Shown piece after piece: positions 18,278-27,578 of a DNA stretch of 64,000 bases (position 1 is the stretch's first letter; every line of letters begins with the position of its first letter). Origin of the DNA: Paenibacillus xylanexedens (GTDB taxonomy: Bacteria > Bacillota > Bacilli > Paenibacillales > Paenibacillaceae). The notes below the pieces were generated by a model, which was not told where the DNA came from, ran no database searches, and saw nothing but the letters and a program-made list of their open reading frames with translations. The position numbers and the translations under genes are program-made. Location of the stretch: assembly GCF_007676705.1 (NCBI RefSeq), contig NZ_VEBF01000003.1:310001-374000 (forward strand), in the 5' to 3' direction.

Positions 18278-19083
18278 GGACGCAGCCCCTTCCCTCCAGG
18301 TGGAATCCGCGTTGCACGGCGGTTAATGAAGTAATATCCAACGACCAGCAACACTGTCAGCAGGAACAACAGGGTCGACAGCGCATTGATGGACAGGGAT
18401 ACGCCCTGCCTTGCTCTCGAGTATATCTCTACAGAGAGTGTAGAGTACCCATTTCCCGTGACGAAGAATGTTACTGCAAAATCATCGAGCGAGTACGTCA
18501 AAGCCATGAAGAATCCGGCAAAAATACCCGGTTTCACGTATGGCAGCACCACACGCGTCAGAATCTGCCATGAACCAGCGCCCAGATCCCGTGCCGCATC
18601 CATCAGTGTCGGACTCATCTCCTGTAACTTCGGCAATACCATAATAACGACAATTGGCACACTGAACGCAATATGAGACAGCAGAACCGAAGTGAAGCCC
18701 AGTTTGATGCCAATCATGGTAAACAGGATCAGGAACGATGCACCAATGATGACATCGGGACTCACGATGAGCACGTTATTGAGTGACAGCAGCGTATTTT
18801 TGGTCCGTTTGCGACGCACATGGTAGATCGCCAGTGCTCCTGCAACACCAAGGATCGTTGAGATCGCCGATGACAGCAGTGCGATGATAAATGTATTCAG
18901 CACAATGATGAGCAGCCGTGTATCGGCGAACACCTCTCTGTACCATTCAAGCGTGAATCCTTCGAAGCTGCGCATGTGGCCGCCACTATTGAAGGAATAG
19001 AAGATCAGATACGCAATCGGTGCGTACAGGATGGCGAATACAACGGCTAGATAGACGTTAGACAGCTTTCCGTTTCTTCCCAT
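18274..19083 (-). CDS. potC: Spermidine/putrescine ABC transporter permease PotC
   Basis: A 269-residue inner-membrane permease with six predicted segments and the ATPase-contact EAA-type loop (LMDAARDLGAGSWQILTRVV). AGGAGG precedes the ATG. It overlaps the end of potB by 26 bases and the start of potD by 4, so the operon is tightly coupled. Confidence 0.93.
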   Translation of the reverse strand: MGRNGKLSNVYLAVVFAILYAPIAYLIFYSFNSGGHMRSFEGFTLEWYREVFADTRLLIIVLNTFIIALLSSAISTILGVAGALAIYHVRRKRTKNTLLSLNNVLIVSPDVIIGASFLILFTMIGIKLGFTSVLLSHIAFSVPIVVIMVLPKLQEMSPTLMDAARDLGAGSWQILTRVVLPYVKPGIFAGFFMALTYSLDDFAVTFFVTGNGYSTLSVEIYSRARQGVSLSINALSTLLFLLTVLLVVGYYFINRRATRIPPGGKGLRP

Positions 19084-19891
19084 TACGCACCTCCTTCTTA
19101 CCTGATCCAGTCAGGAACATAATAATCGCCATCGCAATAATCAAAAAGACGGCAATCGTCGAACCCATCCCCCAGTCCTGGGTGACGAGAAAATGCTGTT
19201 CAATCGCTGTTCCCAGCGTAATTACACGGTTTCCCGCAATGAGGCGGGTAATCATGAACAGGGACAGCGCTGGAATAAATACAGCCTGACAGCCTGATTT
19301 CACACCGCTAATCGTCAGTGGAAAGATAACTCGGCGGAATGTCAGCCACGATGAGGCCCCCAGATCACGCGCCGCGTAGATCAACGATGGATTCATCTCT
19401 TCCAGCGCATTGAAGATCGGCAGGATCATGAATGGAATGAAGATGTACACCGAGACAAAGATAAAGCTGAAGTCGGTGAACAAGATCTGCTGTGTACCAA
19501 TACCCACGACTTCAAGCAGGGAGTTGGTCAGACCATACGTTCCGAACAGGCCGATGAAGGCATATGCTTTTAGCAAAAGATTGATCCAGCTTGGCAGAAT
19601 GATCAGCAGCAACCACAGCTGCTTGTGCTTCGTCCGGGTCAGCATATACGCCGTCGGGTAGGAGATGAGCAGCGAGAATGCCGTAATCAGAAATGCATAC
19701 CAGAACGAACTGAGCGTCATCTGCAAGTACACAGGTGTGAAGAACCGGGCGTAGTTGCCAAACGTGAAGTTGCCTTCAACGTCGAAGAACGAATAATAGA
19801 TGACCAGCAGAACCGGCGCCACAACGAACAACACCATCCATAATACATATGGAATCAGATACGCATTGCGTGTGCTGGCCTTAGTCTGCAT
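19058..19891 (-). CDS. potB: Spermidine/putrescine ABC transporter permease PotB
   Basis: A 277-residue permease with six membrane segments and the coupling loop [21 protein letters not shown] chose ATG 19891, which overlaps the potA end by 11 bases; the open frame extends to 19990, but those residues are antisense-like and not part of the family. Confidence 0.92.
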   Translation of the reverse strand: MQTKASTRNAYLIPYVLWMVLFVVAPVLLVIYYSFFDVEGNFTFGNYARFFTPVYLQMTLSSFWYAFLITAFSLLISYPTAYMLTRTKHKQLWLLLIILPSWINLLLKAYAFIGLFGTYGLTNSLLEVVGIGTQQILFTDFSFIFVSVYIFIPFMILPIFNALEEMNPSLIYAARDLGASSWLTFRRVIFPLTISGVKSGCQAVFIPALSLFMITRLIAGNRVITLGTAIEQHFLVTQDWGMGSTIAVFLIIAMAIIMFLTGSGKKEVRNGKKRKAV

Positions 19892-20990
19892 GAGCGGCCT
19901 CTTGGTAGGCTTCGAGTCGTTTGTCGAATTCTTCCTCGGTCTCGTTAAAGCGCATGACGTGTATAGCTTCCGGGTCAAAATACAGTCCAATCCGCGCGCC
20001 TACAACGGCTTTCTTGGTTGAATGAACAAGCCACTCATTGCCCGCATCGTCGTACGTGGATATCTCGTAATGCACCCCACGGAATAACTGGGAGTCTACA
20101 TTGACCTTGAGCTTGCCTTGGTCTTCCGTTGTAATCTCCAGATCCTCTGGACGAATGACAATCTCTACCGGCTCGTCCGGCTGGAGACCCTGATCGACAC
20201 ACTCATGCTGTGCGCCAGCGAATTCCACCACAAAGTCCTGCTTCATTTTGCCCGATACAATGTTCGATTCCCCGATAAAATCTGCCACAAAGCGGTTAAT
20301 CGGCTCATCATAGATATCATTCGGTGTACCGCTCTGTTGAATCACGCCACCATTCAGGACAAAGATCTCGTCGGACATCGCCAACGCCTCTTCCTGATCA
20401 TGCGTAACAAAGATAAACGTGATGCCCAGTCGCTGTTGCAGCTCCCGCAGCTCGTACTGCATTTCGGTCCGCAGCTTCAGATCGAGTGCTGACAAAGGCT
20501 CGTCCAGCAGGAGAATTTCAGGCTCGTTCACAATGGCGCGTGCAATCGCAACACGTTGTCGTTGTCCGCCGGACATTTCGCCAATTTCCCGGTTTTCATA
20601 ACCGGACAGATTGACGAATTTGAGGGCTTCCAACACTTTGCTGCGAATTTCAGCTGTTTTCATCTTTTTGATCCGCAAACCAAAAGCCACGTTCTCAAAT
20701 ACATTCAAATGTGGAAATAACGCATAATCCTGAAATACGGTATTCACCTGCCGCTGGTGGGCAGGCACTCGGTTGATGAGCGCACCGTTAAAATAAATAC
20801 TGCCCTGTGTCGGCTCCGCAAAGCCGGCAATCAGCCGCAATATGGTTGTTTTCCCGCACCCTGAAGGGCCAAGAAGCGTATAAAATTTACCCCGCTCAAT
20901 CTCAAAGCTGACCGCCTTCAATACGGCTTCATCCTGATCGTATTGCTGGGTCACCGCTTCGAAGCGGATAATCGGTTGTTGTTCTGACAT
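19881..20990 (-). CDS. potA: Spermidine/putrescine ABC transporter ATPase
   Basis: A 369-residue ATPase: Walker [10 protein letters not shown] (about 39-47), Q-loop [20 protein letters not shown], signature [14 protein letters not shown], Walker [14 protein letters not shown]-loop VTHDQ and a C-terminal TOBE domain ([12 protein letters not shown]). It powers PotBCD. First gene of the operon; RBS GGGGGCGATG region, promoter upstream at 21072-21099. Confidence 0.95.
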   Translation of the reverse strand: MSEQQPIIRFEAVTQQYDQDEAVLKAVSFEIERGKFYTLLGPSGCGKTTILRLIAGFAEPTQGSIYFNGALINRVPAHQRQVNTVFQDYALFPHLNVFENVAFGLRIKKMKTAEIRSKVLEALKFVNLSGYENREIGEMSGGQRQRVAIARAIVNEPEILLLDEPLSALDLKLRTEMQYELRELQQRLGITFIFVTHDQEEALAMSDEIFVLNGGVIQQSGTPNDIYDEPINRFVADFIGESNIVSGKMKQDFVVEFAGAQHECVDQGLQPDEPVEIVIRPEDLEITTEDQGKLKVNVDSQLFRGVHYEISTYDDAGNEWLVHSTKKAVVGARIGLYFDPEAIHVMRFNETEEEFDKRLEAYQEAAHAD

Positions 20991-21071
20991 GCTTCACATC
21001 GCCCCCTTATACTTGAGGTACATCTTAAGTCTGTACACTTTCGTCCATGTTTCCTTATTGATAACCCATCT

Positions 21072-21099
21072 ATTATATATGATTCAGGTATATCCGCAA
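21072..21099 (-). promoter_or_regulatory. Promoter of potABCD
   Basis: On the minus strand TTGCGG, 16 bases, TATAAT. The leader would be about 75 bases. No riboswitch fold is obvious. Confidence 0.6.
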
Positions 21100-21247
21100 T
21101 GGTTTTGATGTAAACGCCACGTGGCATTTCTTCTTATTTTCAAAAATCCTGCATACATTACGGGTATATGTCGATATCTACGCATCCATATGAGGTGAAG
21201 GAAGGAATTATAGGATTCCATTTTATGTGTGAGAGGAGTCTTGGCTC

Positions 21248-22603
21248 TTGGATATTCGTCGTAACCTGCCTTTGCTGATGACGATTTGTTTCCTAAGTCA
21301 GATGGGCGGATTCATGATCCTGCCCCTGTTTCCTTTATTTATTGAGGAATTCGGCCTGTCTGGCTGGATGATGGGGGTTATTTTTGCACTTTTTTATGTG
21401 GGGAAAGTGATTGGTGGCATTCCTGCAGCAGCAATTTATAAGAAACTAGGTGGTAAAAAAGCTCTCATCCTCATGCTGTTACTACTCGCTGTCTGTATGG
21501 GTGGCTTCGCGCTGTCTACTGCTGCGGTGTTATTCGGCCTGCTCCGGCTGCTGCAAGGGCTGGCTTCCACCGGTCTTACCGTGGTTGTGCGTTCCATCAT
21601 CGGGGACGGAGGGAATGTAGACAACCGAGGACTGTACAATGGGTATATCAGCAGCAGTGAAGGTGGCGGTATGGTGCTCGGTCCTGTAATAAGTGGCTGG
21701 CTCGCACTGCACTGGCCCTTGTCACTACCTTTTCTGCTCGTGACCGTATGTTGTCTGATGGCCGTTGTCGCTGCGATGGGTATGAAGACGACAGCACAAG
21801 CTAGAGCTAATCATGGATCTGGGGATACGTTAAGTGATCATCTAATAGAGGATCCTTCGGCTACTGTGACACAAGAACCTCTGGACAAATCAACACATTC
21901 GCCACTCTCCACGGATGAGGTTGTTGTAGATTCCACCATCAGTGACTCCCACCCTTTTGCTGCACCCACTGCACCACCTTTATCTTCATCACCGTCTGAT
22001 GCAAAGCATACTCAGGAGGCGTATACAAGGCTCACCCGGCGGCAACAGCTACTTGGGTACGGTACGGTGCATTTTCTGGAGATGAGTGCCTATGCGGTAT
22101 TCCTCACCTATTTCGCACTGTATGCAGCTCACATCATGCACTGGGACCCGTTTGCCACCAGTCTTGCCTTCACCGTCTCCGGGATCTCTACGCTTGCCGC
22201 TGCTCCCTTTGTTGGTTATCTCTCTGACCGGATGGGCGATCGCCTGCTGCTCTGCATGCTTGGCATGTTCCTGATTGGAATTGAAGTCGTTGTATTTCTA
22301 AGCACATCCTCCTATCTGTGGGTCTACGTTGGTATGCTGATTGGTGGGGTCGGAGGGGCCTGTTACATGGATTCATTCTTTGCCCATATTGGTGACCACA
22401 TCCCAGACGAGAGTCGAAGTTCTGTCATAGGCAAAATCGTCTCTGCGGCCGAGATCGGCTCCATCGTGTCGCCATTGGTTGCAGCACTAATGATGGAGGT
22501 TGGGTCGCTGTATTCCGTTTTTGTGTTCAATCTGGTGCTGATTGCTGCTGCCATTGTAGTTCAGGCTGCAATGCGCAGTCGGTACAAGACAAAACGGGTG
22601 TAA
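21248..22603 (+). CDS. MFS transporter
   Basis: A 451-residue major facilitator with 12 predicted membrane segments. The first half starts NLPLLMTICFLSQMGGFMIL. A hydrophilic, Ser/Thr-rich central loop of about 80 residues (180-260) separates the halves, and GYLSDRMGDR is the second-half loop 8-9 motif. TTG start with GAGAGGAG upstream; no better in-frame start is seen. Drug or metabolite efflux is likely; substrate unknown. Monocistronic, divergent from potA. Confidence 0.85.
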   Translation: MDIRRNLPLLMTICFLSQMGGFMILPLFPLFIEEFGLSGWMMGVIFALFYVGKVIGGIPAAAIYKKLGGKKALILMLLLLAVCMGGFALSTAAVLFGLLRLLQGLASTGLTVVVRSIIGDGGNVDNRGLYNGYISSSEGGGMVLGPVISGWLALHWPLSLPFLLVTVCCLMAVVAAMGMKTTAQARANHGSGDTLSDHLIEDPSATVTQEPLDKSTHSPLSTDEVVVDSTISDSHPFAAPTAPPLSSSPSDAKHTQEAYTRLTRRQQLLGYGTVHFLEMSAYAVFLTYFALYAAHIMHWDPFATSLAFTVSGISTLAAAPFVGYLSDRMGDRLLLCMLGMFLIGIEVVVFLSTSSYLWVYVGMLIGGVGGACYMDSFFAHIGDHIPDESRSSVIGKIVSAAEIGSIVSPLVAALMMEVGSLYSVFVFNLVLIAAAIVVQAAMRSRYKTKRV

Positions 22604-22606
22604 ACG

Positions 22607-22657
22607 CAAAAGGGAGATGTCCCTCAAGTCATGAATATGACGGAGGACATCCCTTTA
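22607..22657 (+). terminator. Intrinsic terminator of the MFS gene
   Basis: AAAGGGAGATGTCC pairs with GGACATCCCTTT across an imperfect loop, then TATT. Confidence 0.7.
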
Positions 22658-22911
22658 TTGGCATAATTATTTCTAACGAACTGCACAAGTGTTATTCGCT
22701 ACAATTCCCACAGGACTGTAGACTAACGAATCACAGAGGCGCTATTTCCTTGATTTATTGCTCCTGCATCGGTTTCAGGCAGGTTAATGCCGATATAACG
22801 CCACTGATGTTCATTAAATTATAATTCCACAATTAATCCGCCCTATAAGGCGCGCTCGGTTCGTTAGCTTTACAACTCGTGAGATAAACCATTCCGGACG
22901 CAACCTCTCGA
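22658..22911. repeat. Intergenic block with three CTAACGAA repeats
   Basis: No gene here. Two plus-strand copies (22671 CTAACGAACTGCACA; 22721 CTAACGAATCACAGAG with GGCGCTATTTCC) face a minus-strand copy ending near 22867 (CTAACGAACCGAGC). The middle segment is GC-moderate and non-coding. It resembles a clustered dispersed repeat rather than a gene remnant. Confidence 0.45.
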
Positions 22912-23379
22912 TTATATTTTTCCCAATAATGTTGCTATGTGCACTGCATTTTCTTGGATTTTTCTTTTTAAGTAAGGGTCGGTCCTTTCAGGCAATTCCG
23001 TTGGTTTGAAAAATTCCGCTTCAAGAACTTCAACCCCATCTGGCTTCAGTTCTCCCTCATACTCCGTGCAAATATAACCAATGACCACATTGTAGTATTC
23101 ATGCGCATTTCTTAATTTCGTGTATAACTCTTTTCCTGAGAAGACGCCATACAGATGAAGTTTCTTGATCTCTATCCCAATCTCTTCTCTGACCTCTCTT
23201 ATTGCAGACTCTTCCACCGATTCGCCGAGCTCCATGAATCCACCGGGTAATCCCCAAGTGTCATCCATATGTCGAACCAACAGAATCTCACCTGTCTTAT
23301 TCAAGATCAATATACTCGGTCTCACCAAAATAACAGGAGCATTGCCAACCAATCCTCGCAACGTTTCAATATAACCCAT
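22912..23379 (-). CDS. Nudix hydrolase
   Basis: A 155-residue pyrophosphohydrolase with a complete Nudix box: G47, E53, then R61-E62-V63-R64-E65-E66-I67-G68 (GFMELGESVEESAI / REVREEIG). The fold spans the whole protein. Substrates could be a nucleoside diphosphate derivative or a damaged nucleotide; the sequence does not say which. Monocistronic. Confidence 0.92.
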   Translation of the reverse strand: MGYIETLRGLVGNAPVILVRPSILILNKTGEILLVRHMDDTWGLPGGFMELGESVEESAIREVREEIGIEIKKLHLYGVFSGKELYTKLRNAHEYYNVVIGYICTEYEGELKPDGVEVLEAEFFKPTELPERTDPYLKRKIQENAVHIATLLGKI

Positions 23380-23510
23380 GGATTGTTCCCTCCCCTATGT
23401 GATGTCAAAGTCATGGCTTCATTATAGGCGTGTTATATATTTCCATATAGAGAAAGAATCTTTTCATTTCTTTCCTATTTTAAAGCCCTTCGTTTGATAA
23501 AAAAGGATCA

Positions 23511-23550
23511 CAAAAAATAACCCGTCTGCACAATTTAATGTGCAAACGGG
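23511..23550 (-). terminator. Terminator overlapping the 3' end of nos
   Basis: On the minus strand CCCGTTTGCACA / TGTGCAGACGGG then TTATTTTTT. The left arm is made by the codons for the final PFAH residues, so coding and terminator functions share bases. Confidence 0.85.
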
Positions 23551-24746
23551 CATTTCATTGGTGCCTCACCAGCCTGTGGTTGGTGATTCTCTACCTGTGC
23601 ATTCTGCTGCTCGCTACTTCGCGGCTCTGCGGCAGATGCCACGCCATCTTTCAGGGTATACGCCTGATCCTGACGGAAAAAGTTCGGCTTCACAATCTCA
23701 TTGCGATAAGTGCTGTGGAAAATATGCGTTGTCGCCGGAGATACCGGCGGAATCAGCCACACCCAATCTCCGGTCAGCTCACGCCCAGCCTTCTCCTCCC
23801 GCTGTTCAAATAACTCGAACTGCGCTGCCGCCGTGTGGTGATCCACAATGCTCACGCCTGCTTTCTTGAACGAATGCAGCACAGCCACATTCAGTTCAAC
23901 CAACGCACGATCCTTCCACAATGTCGTTTCACTCGACGTATTCAATCCAAATGCTGCCGCCACCGCAGGCAATTTGTTATACCGGAACGTGTCCGCCAGA
24001 TTACGGGCGCCAATCTCAGTACCCATATACCAACCATTAAACGGCGCTGCCGGGTAGGATATACCGCCAATCTCCAGTCGCATATCGGCAATCATCGGCA
24101 CACCGTACCAGCGCATGCCAAGTTCTGCTATCTCCGCTCGTTCCGGGTGTCCAATGGCTACTTCCACAATCTCTTCTTCGGGTACAACATACCACTCTGG
24201 AGCTTGTCCTTGTGCCTGAATAATGAGTGGCAATACATCATAGGAGCTACCTGCCCCCTGCCAGCCAAGTGACATCGCCGCCTTCGTCAGTTCCACCGAA
24301 GCAGGATCTCCAATAATGCCTTGCTCCGTCTCATATCCCGCATAACGAATAAGCTGATGATTCCAGAGTCGTATCGGAGTTCCATTCGGCCCATCCGGTG
24401 GAAGGATGGTGATCATCGGAACGACTTTGCCTCCGTTAGAAGCTACAGAGATATGGTTCAGCACAGCATCCGCTGCCGTTCCTGCTGTATCGGCATGGCG
24501 TGCGTCCACGATTCGCAATTTATCCCAGAACAGCCGCCCGATACAGCGGTTGCTGTTCCGCCAGGCCATTTTGCAACCCTGCTCCAATTCATCTGTGGTG
24601 TGCACATAGGTTCCCGTTACTTCGATTTCTCCCATAACGGCAACAAGCCGAGCCTGCGCGTCTTCACGCGAATGGCCCAGCTCTTCATAACATGTATATA
24701 TAAACCGTTCAGCTTCTTCCTGCAATTGTTCCAGGTCTGACCGCAT
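23535..24746 (-). CDS. nos: Bacterial nitric oxide synthase, oxygenase domain
   Basis: A haem-thiolate enzyme making NO from arginine; bacterial forms lack the reductase domain and borrow electrons. About 403 residues from ATG 24746. The haem ligand is Cys68 in WRNSNRCIGRLFW, and the substrate-site block GWYMGTEIGARNLAD and the HIFHSTYRNE region are intact. B. subtilis Nos is about 363 residues; this one has an extra polar C-tail ending in KCPFAH. The start is uncertain: ATG 24752 and GTG 24800 are in frame. It lies next to dps; both fit oxidative-stress protection. Confidence 0.94.
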   Translation of the reverse strand: MRSDLEQLQEEAERFIYTCYEELGHSREDAQARLVAVMGEIEVTGTYVHTTDELEQGCKMAWRNSNRCIGRLFWDKLRIVDARHADTAGTAADAVLNHISVASNGGKVVPMITILPPDGPNGTPIRLWNHQLIRYAGYETEQGIIGDPASVELTKAAMSLGWQGAGSSYDVLPLIIQAQGQAPEWYVVPEEEIVEVAIGHPERAEIAELGMRWYGVPMIADMRLEIGGISYPAAPFNGWYMGTEIGARNLADTFRYNKLPAVAAAFGLNTSSETTLWKDRALVELNVAVLHSFKKAGVSIVDHHTAAAQFELFEQREEKAGRELTGDWVWLIPPVSPATTHIFHSTYRNEIVKPNFFRQDQAYTLKDGVASAAEPRSSEQQNAQVENHQPQAGEAPMKCPFAH

Positions 24747-24872
24747 ACTCATTCCACCATTCTGTACATCTTGAATGCCATCATTATACGGCAAGCACAC
24801 CGGATTTGTAAGCGAACGGACACTTTGTTCACGGACTCTACATATCGTTGTCAGGATGTAGGATGACTTTGC

Positions 24873-25352
24873 TTATTTGCCCAGGAATGCGTTTAACATC
24901 CAGACCTCTTTATCCAGTGCAGCGGTGAATCCAATCAGCATATCTTCCGTTGCATTATCTTCCGCTTCTCCTGCTTCGTGAATGCCTTGATGAATCACTT
25001 CCACCATTGTGCGCAAATCAGCAACCACCGACTCTACCATACGCTCAGCAGACAACTGGCCTTGTGCCTCTTCAATCGGAGACAGACGCAGCTGTTCACC
25101 CATCGTAGCCACTGGACGTCCACCAATAGCCAGCAAACGTTCTGCAACTTCATCCATATTCGCTGTAGCCAGGTTGTACAGTTCTTCGAATTTGGCGTGC
25201 AGTGTGAAGAAGTGAGGTCCTTGAACATACCAGTGGAATTGATGCAGTTTCGTGTACAGTACGGACCAGCCTGCGATCTGACGGTTCAGAACCTCTTGAA
25301 GTGCTGTGGCGTTGTTAGTAAAAGTGTTGTTTCTAGTTTGGATTGTGCTCAT
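24873..25352 (-). CDS. dps: Dps-family DNA-binding ferritin-like protein
   Basis: A 159-residue mini-ferritin forming a 12-mer that stores iron and uses up hydrogen peroxide. The ferroxidase signature is present (HQFHWYVQGPHFFTLHAKFE, then MDEVAERLLAIGG). B. subtilis MrgA is the nearest well-known relative. Regulation by PerR is plausible because a 7-1-7 palindrome lies upstream. Confidence 0.93.
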   Translation of the reverse strand: MSTIQTRNNTFTNNATALQEVLNRQIAGWSVLYTKLHQFHWYVQGPHFFTLHAKFEELYNLATANMDEVAERLLAIGGRPVATMGEQLRLSPIEEAQGQLSAERMVESVVADLRTMVEVIHQGIHEAGEAEDNATEDMLIGFTAALDKEVWMLNAFLGK

Positions 25353-25426
25353 GGAATTTATCCCCTCTCGAATATAAAAATGGTTTTGAATTTTATGATA
25401 GATTACTTTGATTCTCTACTTTTAAT

Positions 25427-25441
25427 TTAGACTTAATCTAA
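25427..25441. promoter_or_regulatory. PerR/Fur-type operator upstream of dps
   Basis: TTAGACTTAATCTAA, a 7-1-7 inverted repeat with one mismatch per arm pair, matching the TTATAATNATTATAA PerR pattern at its outer and central bases. About 75 bases before the dps start. Confidence 0.5.
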
Positions 25442-25710
25442 ATCTTGTTTTAATTATAACACTGTACACACTGTTTGGGAAGGTTCTGAACTACTCTTTC
25501 AAATGAAGATTTCATGAAGCACAGCTTCATAGAAGCATTGGTACAGGAAATTAGAAAAAGATGATTGTCAGCAAATTGTTCCCAACCCATTAGAGCTATG
25601 ATAAACTCGTCTGATTGGGTTTCCATCAATTTTATGGAATAGGATGATACCCATCATAAGGATAGTTACCGATGTAGGAAGTTAAATTAGTCACTATTGC
25701 GGAGGTAAAC
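25442..25710. other. Intergenic, no gene seen
   Basis: AT-rich spacer between divergent dps and cupin genes. It holds a small palindrome ATGAAGCACAGCTTCAT near 25512 and an imperfect AACCCAT...ATTGGGTT pair, but nothing I can name. Confidence 0.4.
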
Positions 25711-26061
25711 ATGAGGATATTTCAATTTAAACAAGAGTCAGGTAAGAAGATTATCAAATTTGATTCTAATTTCGTTATGTCACGTATCACGCAGATCCAT
25801 AAAGAAGCTCATATAGGATGCATGCACTTGGATAAAGATGGAGTAATAGGTTATCACCAAGCTATGGTTCCTCAACTCCTTTTAATAGTAAGCGGAGAGG
25901 GTTGGGTTAGAGGTGAAGCAAATGAATACATCAAAGTTCATTGTGGTGAAGCGGTTCTCTGGGATAAAGATGAATGGCACGAAACTAAAACAGCAACTGG
26001 ACTAATGGCAATTGTAATTGAAAGCGAAGAGTTAGACACCTCATCATTGATGCCTTTATAG
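25711..26061 (+). CDS. Small cupin-domain protein
   Basis: A 116-residue single cupin (HQAMVPQLLLIVSGEGWVRG, then HCGEAVLWDKDEWHET). The HxH metal site is not fully conventional. GCGGAGG precedes the ATG. Function unknown; such proteins bind small ligands or metals. Confidence 0.75.
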   Translation: MRIFQFKQESGKKIIKFDSNFVMSRITQIHKEAHIGCMHLDKDGVIGYHQAMVPQLLLIVSGEGWVRGEANEYIKVHCGEAVLWDKDEWHETKTATGLMAIVIESEELDTSSLMPL

Positions 26062-26075
26062 AAGGTATAATATAA

Positions 26076-26116
26076 AAAGCAGACCTGCACCAAGCTGGTA
26101 GCAGGACTGCTCCTTT
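26076..26116. terminator. Bidirectional terminator
   Basis: AGCAG-A-CCTGC pairs with GCAGG-A-CTGCT, flanked by A-run and CTTT. Lies between the convergent cupin and HAD genes. Confidence 0.75.
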
Positions 26117-26130
26117 AAACATAAATCTCC

Positions 26131-26874
26131 TTAAACTCGGACGGGTTCAAAAGTCAGAATAGAACTGATTTCTTCATAGCTCCGTGCTACAAAATGAGGT
26201 TGATGATCGGACTCCGGCAATGCCTCCCGATGGTTGAACCAGATAATTGTCCACCCCGCATCAACTGCACCTACCACATCATTACGCCACGAGTCGCCAA
26301 TGTAATAGCTGGAACGAGCTTCTGTCCCGGTCTGCTTACTCACATATTCAAACAACCTACGATCCGGCTTGGCATAACCGGTGGTACCAGAGATGAAAAT
26401 CAGATGCTCGTCCACGAGACTAAGCACATCCAATGCTTCAAGCTTACGCCGCTGATGCTCCCCTTCTCCATTGGTGATTAGACCCACTGTATGGCCTTCT
26501 GCCTGAAGCATTCTGATTAGCTCATATGCTCCTTCAAAAGGTACAATCTCAAATTGTCTGCTTAAATACTGTGCTTGCAGCTCTTCAGCTTGTCCCTGTT
26601 GTAGGGGGATTTCAAACTCCTCCATCGTCAGCTCAAATCTACGACGGCGCATTCGCTCCACCGCATCCGGCTCCGGTACAGCGGACAGATCTTCTTGAGC
26701 AGACAGCCAGTCACTATAATAACGAAAACGATGATAGGCCTCAGTATAAGGGAAATCATCCGGCAGGCCGAGAACGTCCTGCAATGCGCCACGAAGCGGC
26801 TGCAGGTGATCGTATAAGGTATCATCTACGTCGAAAAATATGGTTTTAGCTTTATTTATTTCATTCATAATCAT
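26131..26874 (-). CDS. HAD-family hydrolase (YjjG-like)
   Basis: A 247-residue phosphatase with all four HAD motifs: FFDVDDTL (Asp15 nucleophile, Asp17), LITNGE, the lysine in AKPDRR, and IGDSWRND. The helical cap between motifs I and II is of the C1 type. Probably a nucleotidase or sugar-phosphate phosphatase. AGGAGG lies eight bases before the ATG. Confidence 0.9.
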   Translation of the reverse strand: MIMNEINKAKTIFFDVDDTLYDHLQPLRGALQDVLGLPDDFPYTEAYHRFRYYSDWLSAQEDLSAVPEPDAVERMRRRRFELTMEEFEIPLQQGQAEELQAQYLSRQFEIVPFEGAYELIRMLQAEGHTVGLITNGEGEHQRRKLEALDVLSLVDEHLIFISGTTGYAKPDRRLFEYVSKQTGTEARSSYYIGDSWRNDVVGAVDAGWTIIWFNHREALPESDHQPHFVARSYEEISSILTFEPVRV

Positions 26875-27147
26875 TGTCTATCCTCCTGCTTTTGAGTCCA
26901 AACATTCTCTTCTACTATATATGTATTCATTTGTCCCGTCCAAACCATGAATATCTTGCTCTATGTCTTCAAGGAACGATGATGACCTCAATCAGATTAA
27001 GACATCGGAAAGACACGTTGTAATTATGTTAAAATTAGGATGAATAACATCAGAGGTGATACTTATATTCAATCCAAAAGTCTTCTTCTGTTAGTTGTGT
27101 CTAAGGCCATGGCACTCGAAGCCAAAATCTAACCCGGCACAACGGGG

Positions 27148-27417
27148 ATGAAGATGTTTACACACGAAGAGATTCCAATCTGGAAAAATGAACAATTGCT
27201 TGAACTGAAAAACAGTAAAAAGTTCATTGATCCAAGAAAAGAAAAGCTGAAAGATCACCGTAAAGGAATCAAGAGCACGCATTACAACAAAGAGTGTAAA
27301 CCCGCTCGTAAACAGGATTATCGTCTGTATAGAACCAAAATGAAGCGTCTCATGTACCATGAGAAGTATGATCTCCTGCACAATTATAAACGTACGGGTG
27401 GTTGGCTTACTTGGTAA
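27148..27417 (+). CDS. Small basic protein of unknown function
   Basis: An 89-residue protein unusually rich in Lys and Arg (start MKMFTHEEIPIWKNEQ, end HNYKRTGGWLTW), with conserved-looking tryptophans and no membrane segment. A second in-frame ATG lies at 27154. Upstream GGGG is only a weak ribosome binding site. The charge suggests nucleic-acid binding, but I do not recognise the family. The antisense open frame here is hydrophobic and has no start signal. A terminator follows. Confidence 0.55.
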   Translation: MKMFTHEEIPIWKNEQLLELKNSKKFIDPRKEKLKDHRKGIKSTHYNKECKPARKQDYRLYRTKMKRLMYHEKYDLLHNYKRTGGWLTW

Positions 27418-27463
27418 GCTAGAGTTAGAAAAGGTAGACTGCATTATTTTCCTATTGTTATTT

Positions 27464-27507
27464 GGTAGCCGGTAGTAGGGCAAATCTATGGCGGGCTACC
27501 TTCTTTT
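27464..27507 (+). terminator. Intrinsic terminator
   Basis: GGTAGCC pairs with GGCTACC around a 22-base loop, followed by TTCTTTT. Confidence 0.65.
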
Positions 27508-27578
27508 CATTGACCAAAAAGAAGAGATAACTCTTACGAAGTAAATGATTACATTACATAATGTGGGAGGACTAATTC

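Noticed and set aside
27091-27483. Minus-strand open frame of 130 codons antisense to the small basic protein
   Set aside because: Hydrophobic and low-complexity sequence typical of the complement of a Lys-rich gene, with no ribosome binding site.
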